Of a stretch of DNA of 64,000 nt, positions 12,001 through 24,912 are shown in pieces. The DNA lies in NCBI RefSeq assembly GCF_958295425.1, contig NC_081140.1, positions 10,997,433-11,061,432 of the forward strand, written 5' to 3'. The position numbers and the translations under genes were made by a program. The DNA is from Solea solea (Eukaryota > Chordata > Actinopteri > Pleuronectiformes > Soleidae). The notes under the pieces were generated by a model. It saw nothing but the letters and a program-made list of their open reading frames with translations. It searched no databases and was not told the DNA's origin. The stretch's first letter is position 1, and every line of letters begins with the position of its first letter.

Positions 12001-15000
12001 GAGAAGAGAACAGGATGCACAGACTACAGATAGTCAGCCTGGTAAGTGCTTCATGGAGGTAAATAATATACTGTACTTACAGCACAGAGTAGATGGCAGA
12101 AGCTCTGTTGGTGGAAAAGACAGGGCTCGAGGTCAAAGACAAAAGGCTGTTGAGTTTGCTGGGGCAGGAACAAAGAGTGGAGGTCAGGGGCAAACTGAAT
12201 TGTAACCAGGAAAACAGTCCACAAAGAAACGCTGGAGATATAGATGATTCCACAGCACCAGAGGAGCAGCAGTGCAGACTGGGGCACTGTGGACCTGCTG
12301 TAAGCTACTGACAATTATATACCTCACACATTACTGTGTAAAATGTTGCTATTGTACAACTAGTGTATGTTCTTCATTATCACTATTTCTAAATTAAGGT
12401 CTGCACAACTGTTCTATTCAGCAGCAGCTACGACTAGACTGGCTCCTTCAGTCAAAGTGAACGATAATGAATGTTTCCATCTTAATAAATCAAGGGGACA
12501 GTAATCGATAATCAGCTGGCCTAAAGGTTAGCTCTGCTCCGCTCTCTGCAGAAGTGCCGATTCAGCGGATATTTTCATGAATATAGATGATGTAGATTAT
12601 ACACCATGGCATTATTAGCCTGCCTTCATTCCAAAATTAACTCTGCCTCCTCTCTTATGACTTGCAAGGTTACAAGAGAGATGCAAATGATTTGCAGTGG
12701 ATAAGTACACATATGAAGCTCAGAGTCAACACAGCTCAAACTCCCCGTCCTAACATTTCTGCTTGTGTTGGAAAAACGGAACGTCGGTTTCACGCTAGCT
12801 CTCCTAACAGCTCTGTCCCTGCATTTATCTACATCACTTATGATCCTTGGTCCTGTTACTCAGGAGGATTCAGTCAAGTCTTTGTATGATCAATGTGAAT
12901 CACGATTATTTTCACGAATCGAAATGTTTATTGCACTATTGAAACATTCAATGGTGTGTTTCCACTAGCTCGACTTGTGACGTCATAACGAGGGAAAATG
13001 CGTGACGGCGTCAAACAAGAATCAAACCGAACAATGCCGAACTGTAGACCAGCTTCAAAGACTTAACAATTCTGAAAACGTGGGTTAATCTCTAACATTT
13101 AGCAAAGGAAATGTCTGAAAACTCATCATTTAACAGAGGAGTCTGGTGTATTTGGCGACAGCACTGCTGAAAGCCTGCGATCGCGAGTGGTGGTTGTGTG
13201 ATTCTCGTCACTACCACCTGGGTTTCCATCACCATCCATTTTGTATTTATTTCTCCTTAGCACACACTTTCTCCTATGTTCTGTGCCGCGCTCACCCAGC
13301 GACGCTGCTTGTAAACTCTCATGTGCAGACGGGCTTCCGCCTCCACTGAATCACGGGACGTAAGGACACTTGTTGAGAGAGAAGGCAGCGATGCAGCTCA
13401 TGAAGTAAAGTGCAGATGAATCGTCATTTAGAAATGAGATCACGTGTAGTTCTGAATCAAGATGGCGATTTTTATTTTTATTTTTTTAAAATAACAATTC
13501 ATCGTGCAGGCCGACATCATAGGTAACTGGTGAAGAAATTCTTTATTGTGATCCTGTTTTATGATAAAACAAAACAAATGAAATGGTTGTAGTTTGCAGC
13601 AACTGGCGTTCTCTCCTCTCACTTCTTCATACAGTATCTTCATGTGTAACGCTTGTGTGGAGCTGAATGTAACCATACTAAGGCCATATAATTGACTTCT
13701 GTCTCCATGGAGATGTGAATGACTGCAGAAGCTGCAATCAAGAGGCTCTGATGTGTGGGTTTGTCTAATGTGTGTGAAAGAGAGGCTTTTATAGGTTTAT
13801 ACAAGGCAAAATTTGACATTTCAAGGTGTTTTTAAAGCGTTGTATGATACAGAGATAGTTCACTGCTCTTTCGGTCTCACACATGCATGCACCACATCAT
13901 GTTGACCACCCAGATCGATGTTGAGTCTTGGAGACGGCTCAGCTGAATCAGTAGATCAGAAGGTGCATGTGGGTGCACGCTGTGTTAAAGTACGAGTGAG
14001 TGAACAAAGACAAATAATGTGATCAGCGAAACAGGATGTGATGAATGGGGGGTGGACATGCACTGTTTGAGAAACTCTCTCAGCTTGTTCTTTAATGCGA
14101 CTAAGACGTATTGTTTTCACACGTGGTTTTTCACACGTTGGTGTCATCAAAGCTGACAAAGGAAATCCTTCGGTGACAACCTTTGTTCACCATAGTCGCC
14201 CTAACGCAGTGTACAATCAGCTGTAATTCTGAAAGTCACTGTAACACATCAAGCATAAAGGAAGTGATTTTGTGTCCATCATCTCCTACAGTATAAGCAC
14301 TATTGTAGTGTAACATAAAACCTTTTCATGATATAAGGTAGTTGGTCTTTCAGGTTAATTATTTAAAAAGTTAACTGTATTTTGATAGTTCCCACATTAA
14401 CAGTATATAGGATGTGTTCACCATGTTTTGGTGATTCTAAATAGTCTAAAGTAAACTACAGCAGGTCAGGTCATAAACACTCAAACTAATATACCATATT
14501 AATATTTTATGAATGTAATATCTCAGCTATGAGAATGTGAAGTAAACCTCTGCAGTTCAACAACATTGCTCCGTTAATTCTTGAAAGCACAGTCCTCATA
14601 ATGAAAATCAGAATAAATAAAATAAATATTTGGATTACACTCCTGACATGTTTTGAAATTATCAGTGAGTTGGTTCCTTGGGACCAACGAACCTCAAACA
14701 ACCACGAACAGAGCCATTTTAATTATTTCGTACTGGACATAGATCACATCACCTCAGGTGAAAGACTCTTGTTTTGTCCCTCTGCATCTGTCCACCCCTC
14801 CATCTTCAACAACTCCACCTCTGCATGTTATATCGTCAGTCTCTGTGATGTAAATGTTTTTGCCCCATGAGAAAACATGTGATTCGTGTGCATACATCTG
14901 CATGATGACACACTTGCATACTTTGCTAATTGTAGCTTTAGTGAGTGACCCGTTCCTCTCTTCTGCTCCTCTCCTCCCTGTGTAATTATCCCAATTTCAT

Positions 15001-18000
15001 TGTTCCCATTTCGTCCTTTTTTCCCTGTTAACCATTGCCGTCAACATGGCTTGGATGTGCGTTGCATATGGATCCCATGCTCGACTGTATTTCTGTTTTT
15101 AGACCTAACCGTCATATAATTATGCCATCTTTTGGATGAGAGAGAGAGAGAGAGAGAGAAGCAGCGGAACAAGCGGTTAAGGATGCAGTGGAAGACCCAA
15201 CAGAAATTAAGATTTTTAATGATGTAATTTTTCTTGTGGAAAAAAAGCTTATTGGGTTCATTAGTCCTTAAGCTGCCAACACAGCGCTCATCAGTTTATA
15301 TTGCTTCGTATGCACTTTTAAAGTGAAGCCCAGTTTATCTCAGTTACTCATTGAGTGTCTAATAAGTATATTACATAAACATCTGGCAAATGCCAACACA
15401 CCAAGGGATTTCTGTCCTGATAGTGTGTACACTAATGCTCGTGTCACTGCTGTCATTGTGTCACATGGACCTTTGCTACATGTGTGTTATTAACTCCTCC
15501 TGCCTCTAATTAGGTGAAGTCAGGCTTACTTTTACAATAAGCAGTAACAAATTCATTTTGCGTTATGTTGTTGATGTACAGCACGATAAGCTTTTTTATT
15601 GTTGCTTAAATAAAATGACAGTAGGTTTTTGTCCACAATTATACCAGGACAAACAAACCGCTAGATAAGCACATGTGGACTTAAGTAAAAGCAATAATTC
15701 TGAACATTAGAGAAGCATATTTGCACAATTTGGTTGAACCAATTTGTTGACAGGACTTGGAAGATAAACAGTTCCTGTCCCTATATTTTCAGCAGCAGCA
15801 ACGACAACAGCAGCAGGAAAAAACTCCACATATTTATGAGAATTCAGATACAACCACATGTGGCCAAATCTAGGAGGATGCAGTGGAAGATCTGAGGACC
15901 GGATGAAAGGTTGCCTTTGTCCAAGTCTGTGTTCTAAAATTTAACTTATAAAATACGTCCCTGAGCAGTTTTCTGTAGAATAGATTCTGTGTTGATGCTG
16001 AAGAGTCCAAGCTCATGTCGTCTTATCAACACAGAAGTGGTAGGAAATGCAATCAAGAAAGAAAGATGGAGCGTAAGTGTAAAACAGGTTAAGAGGGAGA
16101 CTTCAAAAAAAAAAAAAAGAGACGGAGAAAACACACAGTGACAGGGGGAGAGATTCTTGTAAGGTGCAGTGCATGGCTGAGTGAGCACTGATGCACTTGA
16201 ATAATGCAGCATGAATTGATCAAACAAGATTTTCAGAGTGTGGTCAGAGTGGGTATGAACTCATTTACAGTCCATATGAAGCACTGGCAGAAGCAGAAGC
16301 AGAAGCAGGGAGGTGGTAACTATATCTCCAAGTGATGTTTAGTGGCATTAATATATAGATGTTGTGTAAAGTATTTAATGGTCCCTCAGAAACAAATGTT
16401 TAATGTTTGCCCTCCCCTCAAGAAAGTACTTTAATCTCATACTACTATCTGCTGCACACTGATTTATGAGGGATGAAATCTGTCCTCTGTAATCTAATCG
16501 AATGTGATGTGTGTCTCATGTGACCACTTGAGATCAGATGTTTCTTCCCGAACCGTTTAATCAAATACACACTCATGTCATTTTTGTTCACAAGAGAGAG
16601 AGCAAATTACGTGAAATTCCAAAATTTCCAAGAAATGACAAAGACTGGCTTGTCCGAGAGGGCCACACGGTTGGTGTAGTGGTTAGCGCACTTGCCTTTG
16701 CAGCAAGTTGAAGAGGCGTGGGTTTTCTCGGGTTCTCTGTCTCCAAAAACATGCAACAACGGGAATAGGTAAATTGGCCACTCTAAATTGACCATAGGTG
16801 TGAGAGTGAATGGTTGTTTGTCTCTATGTGTGGCCCTGTGATGGACTGGCGAACTGTCCAGGGAATACCCCGCCTATAGCCCTATGTCAGCTGAGATTGA
16901 GACAGCACCCCCCGTGACCCTGATGTGGAGGATAAAGCGGTAGAAGATGGATGGATGGCTTGTCCAAGATCCCAAGGACAATCACTTGGCCAGATGCAGA
17001 GTGTGCTGCAAATCAATAAAAGTGGACGCCATGGGCGAATTGGCTCTTACAAGTTGCCCTCCCATCTTAAGCTGCGTTAACACATTTGGTCCTTGAATTT
17101 GAGGGAATTGGTCCTGGAAAGGCCTTGAATTTGATGTCAATCAATGTCTGGGAACCCTGTCTGTCAGCAATATTATATGTTGTTGAGTGTACTGTGCAGC
17201 TCTGTCTTCCAGGCAAATGTCTTATCAGCAGATACTCAATAGTAAAAAGATCAGATCAGAGTTGGGGCCAAAACAGCTGATTGGGACGTCAATAGATTTT
17301 GTGTGTGTGTCCGTGAGTGACAAGGATAGAGAGGGAGCGGAAGAGAGTGAATCAAGGCCTCGCTGATGCTGCTTTGACATGAAACATGGCCATCAGTGTT
17401 AACATTGTGGTGTATACTAAATAAAAGACTGCGGGTCAGAGGACTCCGCTAAGGAGAAGGTCTTAAAAGCATCCTGAGGACAGATTGTGTTCATGCAGCT
17501 CAGGAATGTGGACACATGAGTCCTGAGGACATATTGTGGATGCATTTGCAGTTGGCACAATCTGGACGTGAACAGATCACTCAATACTAATGTTACTATC
17601 AGGTATGAAGCAGGGTCTTAGTATTAGATCACCACACCACCATACTGCTTGCAGGGTGAATGCAGACCGTGTGATTCAGTCTCATCTGTCATTGAAGGGT
17701 TTATGTTCCCCTTGAACACAGTGTAAAGCATTTTGTTTGGATTGCCAAACCTGCACATTTACTCCAAATCCATTTTTCTACAACAAAAGGTCATCTCATT
17801 ATGATTCATTTAAGATTTACTTTGTTTCATCAACCTTTTCTTCAGTTTGGACTCAAAAAAGCCAAAGGCATTTGTTGATCCCTGAAGGGATTTAGTTGTT
17901 GCACAGCATGCAGGCTTGAGCTGAATATAGCATGCTTTAATTGGTGCTGCAGTCGAAATGTCAAACAATGACCATGTTCTTCTAACATGTGGTATTAAAA

Positions 18001-21000
18001 TTCCAAAAAAAGTTGGTTGAGAGTTGGTAACAATTACAAGCGAATATAATGTATTTGAAACATTGTACACAAAGTCTTCTGTGACTCCTCAGCTGAGTCT
18101 TCATCTTAGATAAACATAATTAACATTTTTCAGCCGTCATAAAGTAATAATATTCAAAAACATTACTCTGAACTTGACTGACTGCAATTGCTTTTCATTT
18201 CACAAAATCAGACCTTTTCTTTGACTTCTTGTCTTCTATTCAGTGCTTGTTTATTTTGCCCCCTGAGAGGAATTAACACTTACTATGATTGTTGGAAAAG
18301 GAAAAAAGAAAATGTAATGAATAACAAAGATGAGTCATTTCATCTTCACATTATCAAGAATTGTTCCTTGGCACTATAAAGTGTTAATCACTATAAAACA
18401 GAGAAAACTGTAATAATAATAATGACAATATTGGAGCATTGCATTGCATTGTATTGGTTGCATTGGAGACATGGCCGTTTTTGTCTCTCTCCTGTGTTAT
18501 TCACTTTATGGCCTTCAATAAATGTCTTGGATTTATTAAACTGGTCATTTTAACTCTCTGTGAGTGTGTGTGTAACTGTGTCTGTACAGCAGCCATTAGC
18601 TGAGAATGCATTGGAGGCATCTGTTGTCGTGTTGTGCAGGATTTATTGATTGTGTTCCACTCACTCCAGCATTACACTGTGATAGCCTGAAAATGTGCTG
18701 GCTCTGAATTTTCTCTCGGGAGTAAATTTAATTCAATCGCTTCACTTGTGTATATGAATGTGTTTGACAGTACTGCGTCGGAGCTGGGCGTGTGCGCTTG
18801 TGCTAGTTTTTCACCCCCTACTAAATTGTGTCTGCCGCTGTGCATGCATCTCTGAATTTGTGCATTCATATATAAGACAAACAGTTCTTGTATCTTGTGT
18901 GTCTGTGTATTTAGATGTGTTTCTGTGTTAATCACAGCTTTGCACCTGATGAACGGCCCGTAAATGATATAACAGCCTATAAGACCGAATATAAATCCCT
19001 TAATCGGAGCAGCACTGTGACATAAATTGCCACGTCACTGTTCCTTTGGGAGAAAAAGCTTTAAATGACATTTTTTTATTTAAAAAAGACACACTGAGTG
19101 AACATAGTGATGAAAATGTATATGCAGGCAGTAGTAATGTGGTAGCTCAGTGGTAGAGAGAGTCGTCTTTCAACTACATGCCGATGTGTCCTTGGGCAAG
19201 ACACTTGATCCATTTAACTCCTGGCGTGAGCGTGTGAATGCATATGAAAGACGAGTGAGAGAACTGTGCTGCACGCAGGTGCGCTGTATGAATGGGTGAA
19301 TGGCAAAACTGCACTTTAAAGCAGTTTCTGAGTGGCCATCAGGGCTCGAAAAGTGCTATATAAATACAAACTATTTTAGTAATGTTTTATCCACAGCCAT
19401 TATTATATTAGTAATATTTTATACACAGTTTACGTTGAAACAAATGAACAGCTCTATAAGTCACTCGTCATTTGTGCATAATGTATTTTGTTCAGTGGAG
19501 AGAAAAAGGTTTTGTTGATGATTTTTTGGGATGACTTAGTCTATAGCAAAGTACTTTGAATCATTTGATTAATTCTCAATAACAACCCTTTTATTGATGG
19601 AAGTTTATTGATTGAGTAAAAACTAATGACCCATCAGGATTAGTGGAAGATGCGTCACAGAAGTCTTTTTCGCTCATTAACTTGTGTGTTTTTTGTGTCG
19701 TACTCAACTTCATTCACATAAGTGTCCACTCCGCTTTTCTCAAAGACACTTAGCCAGCTGTCACTGAAGGCAAGACTTCTGTACCATCTACTATACGAGC
19801 TTCTCCTGACAAGAACACGCAGTATAGATGCACTGATGCTCTCTGAGTGATTGTAGGTGGTCCACCTCCCTCTGTTCCTGGCCAGATCTCTGCAGCACAG
19901 CAGTGAGTGTCGGCACAAGTGAACAAACCAGCCTTGTGTCTTCTTTCCTTACAGCAACAGAGAAGCTGCTCAGGTGGCAGCACACACTCTTTTTACAGAT
20001 TTCTTTCACAGCTATTGGGGAGTGGCACACTTCCCTGTTTATTTTCCAAATTAATACAAGTTTTTAAAAATGAATACACTGCCAGTGGGATGATAATGGG
20101 ATGATAATCCCTTGTGTGTCCTTCTTACATTTTTAATCACAATATAGTTTATTTTTATTTGCCAACAGCTTTTTAATTATTTATTTGCTGGTAGAAAGAA
20201 TATAATTTGAATTTAACGTTGCTATGTTGTCCCTGTAATTTTTAGAAGTACATAACAGCCTGTTTGTCTTAGATAGTTGAGTGCAGACCACTTTGGCCTG
20301 AAATATAACATCATTATATTCTGTTTATCTCCCAGCAGGTTGTATGGCCAGCTGCTTGTGTAAGTGGAAGTGCAGATCAGCATGTTTTCTATCCAGGCGT
20401 GAGAGCTTTTATAAACGATTCCCTACAGTTATAATATGGAACATTTACATTAGAAAATTGTTTTGGGTTTTTTTGAGAAATAAATCCAGGCTGAATGAGA
20501 GTCCCAGTGAGATACATCCTCACTGTGAAAGGTAAGCTAGTGAAATTAATTATAGTGGAGTAAACACAAATATGTACAGTATGTTATGTGCAGTGTGCAC
20601 ACTTCCATTTAAAGTTAATTTAAAAGAGATGCATCACACACACACAAAAGGTCATATCAGGTACTGTATACACAGATACTTATACAGTATATAGTGTGTA
20701 CATTGGAGGTTTTGTTCTATTAGTGTATTTAGTATTTTAGAGCTTGTTTTGAATTTACTTCAAGTACAAGTTGCTCTTATCAGTTATTATTATTATTATT
20801 ATAATTATAATTATAATTATTATTATTATTAGTATTACAACAATAGTAGTGACATGTGCAAGCAGAAACACTTCTACTATTACTATGACTGCATAGTAAT
20901 AAAAAGAATATACCACTCCTTGATGCTTATTGCATACATTTACACAAACTACTGTAAAATGTATTTTCAGTTTTGTTTTTGATGAGTTTTCCCCGATCAG

Positions 21001-24000
21001 AAAAACATATTTTGATGGACTTGGTCTATTAAACTAAGTTATGTTTACTGGAAGAATACAGGCTGTCTGATTATAGGTGGAAATAACAATCTTATCAAAT
21101 TAAAACCTGTTGTCATTATGATTAACATTTTCATTCTTATCATCACAACAATATCTATTACGGTGCTTGTATGATATGGTTTGTTAATAGCATTCACATC
21201 ACATTTATGTCCACAGTTACATGCTTCACTTGGTTTGGTTGGTGCTTCTTTTGTCTTTTCTGCTGTCAAGTTGAAAAGAACAAAGTGGCATTTTCACATC
21301 ATACAAAATAATAATCATTGTTGCAGACGATGAAAACTTTATTGACGATTGCACATTACAACTGGCTTCAAGCTCTCGTGCGTGGGCGCCGTCTTCTGCT
21401 GGAGGGAAATGTGGGATCTTCTAAGAATCTCATTTCGAGTTTGTTCTGTTTTGCCTCCAGGCTCAGAATTATCTGTGTGCACAGTCGAGGACAGCGCTCA
21501 CGGTTTTTAAGCACTACAAAGAGAAAGCACTTACTCTCATACAAACAAACATTGTAATGCTCTGAAACAGTGTTTTGGTCAGATCACAAGGACTGATCCA
21601 CTTGCTACTGTTGGTTTGATAAAACAAACTTGTACATTTTTTTGAGATTTCTCCTCTCAGGCCTCGCTTGTGTTTGTAACATATTGTATAACAATGGCAT
21701 CTGTTGTTGGAAACCAAAGCACCAACAAAGTTTGAGTTTTTCTTTTAATAATGATGCTGGCAGGAGAACAGATTGTTCCACCACTTTTATTGGCGTTTAT
21801 TGCAAAGTCTGTCGTTTGTTTGCACTTAAAGTTGCCGCATATCCCCAGTTCCCCACATCACTATCATTCTTTCACAGATGTGCTGGCGTATGCAAAATTT
21901 GACAAGCCTTGTATTTCATTCAACACCTCTGAAAAATGGATCTGTGTGTAATATTTACAGTTTGTCTGTGTGTGTGTGACAAGAAGGTCACTGTTTTCCG
22001 AGGATTGACATCAGTGTGGTTCAACAGCAAAGAAGTACTTTCCTGTTGCCAGTAGATTCTGTAGAGTTACTGATCTTTTGTCCTTTCTCAAAGTTTATGT
22101 AGTTTTGGAAACCTGTCAGCTCTGATCTATACGTTGTAAATTGGTTGTGCTGTTCAGTCACGACTGAAATGTGAGGATCTTTGCAGTCCATGCAGTCACT
22201 CTTCAGGTCACCACAGGCACTCATTGCTCTCCTCGGACATGTCCTTATCTTGCCGCTCACACAATTATTGATGCCTGATGATGTTTATGAATACATAATT
22301 GTGTTTGAGCTGTCATAAACATGTCAAAATCCCTACAGCTGTACATTTGCAAAGCTTTACCCTGTGAGTGTGAAAGCTAATTGTGGTTCATTTGCATTTT
22401 GTGCAACAAACTGAGAGGCATGTGTATATTTTTCACAAGAAAAGACCATCAGATCCTTGTTGAACAGAGCTGACACAATGACAGGGGCTACATGATGATG
22501 CATTACGGCTCCCAGTGATATGTTTGCACTGTGGGGTACTGTGAATTACAGCAACACTACAGATAATTTTCCTGAATTGTCACATGTTGCGTTATCTTTT
22601 TTTTCCTCCATTATAGTTCTCGATTATCACTTCATTTAATGCGAGACTCATTTTTCCATCATTCCACACAGCTTAATAGAGGCTGTCCTTCTTTAAATAC
22701 TACCACATAAATCATCTGTTCTTCCGTCCGTACAACTGTTTTCTTAGCGACCATAGTAATTATGACTTCAGCAAAGGAGAAAATTTGGTTACATAGTTTA
22801 TAGAGCAGCAAATTCCATGCCAGTGTTGTTTTGGATGAATGGGTCAATGAAATACGAGACGTGCACACAGGAGGCTGTTTGTTTCCTCTGTGACACAGTT
22901 GCTTGGCCTCTTTAACTCAGAATATGGACTTCGGTAAAGTCTACCAGCGTTTTAAGAAACAAACAAAACAAAACATCATCACATAGTCACCAATGGCATT
23001 GAATCAGACCCTTTGTGGATGTATTTTTTTTTAACATTAGCACTAATTGTGCATGTGCCTTGTAGCACAACACTTTTCAGTCCAGTTGGTGGTGTGTTTC
23101 CTGATTTAGTCAAATAAGAGACGAGTAAGAAGACGGTTACCATAGACGCTTACTCGTGGTTATTGAAGGTGGTCTGCCGGTGTTCTATTCATCAATCCAT
23201 GCTACCTATCAAAATCTGTTACTTTGCAGTTCTGCACATGCACAGTCCTATCTCTCCTTTCCCACGCCTATACATTTCTGCAACCCCATGGTCTAATTGG
23301 TGATTAATTAATGAGTAACTTCACTATTCTAACATAAGGTCTATGTTTATAATTGCAATGTAAAAAATGTGAAACAGTGAATTTGTAGCATTAGAAAGTT
23401 GTGCATGCTGTGTGCGCGCATCTTTCATGTCCAGAAGTCTTTTCTCTTTGAAGGCCACACTGAACTAATTCAATAATAAAAATTATGAAGGTGCCTTTCA
23501 GCACTTCAAAGACACTTGAACTAAAAGTCATATTAGTTATTTTATATGGAATAATAGTCATATTATACTGCTACTCACTCTATTATCACTGTAAATTTAA
23601 TTGGAGTATATTTTGATCAGGATCTCAGGGGTAGCATATTCTCATAGACTAATAACACCTGTCAAATAATGCTCCCACTCATAAATGTAATCATAATATA
23701 CCACTGCTCACTCTATTATCACTGTAAGTGGAAGTGGAAACCATAAGGTAGTGTTTTTTTATAGGGTAGTGAAATACAATAGACTCTGCTAACAACTTTA
23801 GCTGCAGTAGCATTTTTTGATGCAGCAGCAAAATGTGACAGAACGCCGGCACTCACTGCTATATCACTCAGAGTATTCAAGGGCATGGAATGGATGCATT
23901 TTGTATGCATGGCATGCTACACTGACAGAGACCCACATTTTAAGTATAAATGGAAGCGTGGCCATGTACACACATGCATAAATGTGCAAGTGTCACCCTG

Positions 24001-24867
24001 TTCTTAATGTGGATTTACAAACATGTGCGACTGCATACAGACAGTTATGGTCAAGATCCAGTGTGTAACGTCTGTTACCAAAACCCTGCAGGCATTTGTT
24101 TAGGGAGTACAAACCACTTCTAAAACATTACATGGGCGCTTCTTGGTGTTTTGTCTGGCTTTATTTGCGCTGTGCGTTTCTTGCCTCCCTGATTCTACAC
24201 CTGTGTGGCTGGGTAAAGCAGAAGTAGGAGAGTGAACTGAAGGAAGAGTCTGTGTTTTCTCTTTCTGTCAGGATGTTTATTGTTCCATGCGGATGTTCAG
24301 GTTTTCTATTTCCCTCGAATAACAACTGAATGAAGGTTATTGTGTTTAAACCGCGTGACTCATGCACGCTACAGTACATGATGCATGGACACGACAGTCA
24401 GTCACTGTAGCGCGCACAGTGTGGGTACAAAATAAACACAAATCACAGACACACATGCACGAGGCATCGCCACAAATCTCTCCATAATCACAATTACCGC
24501 TCATGTCGCGGTGTATAGTGCTGCTGGAACTGCGAGTGTGTCGAAAGACTGATTAGCTGAAAGTGGGCTTCCTACCGGTGCCAGTGGTGGTGTTATCTCG
24601 CCTCACTTTGGGACAGCTTTTATATTACTTCCATGCAGGCTGCTGCATTACTCTGCCTGGGTGTAGGCTTTGAAAGCTGCCCCCCACTCACCCACCAACC
24701 CACCGAAGCACCCACCCACCCGCACTCTCCCACTCACGGATCAGGCTTTGATAGGTATAAAATAGCCCCACTGCTGAGATTGCTGCCGAGTGCATAGACA
24801 CAAATTCATGAACAGCTGAGCTTGTGCATCTCGTTTTATGCATGCATGAATATATAGGTACACACAC

Positions 24868-24912
<45 letters not shown>

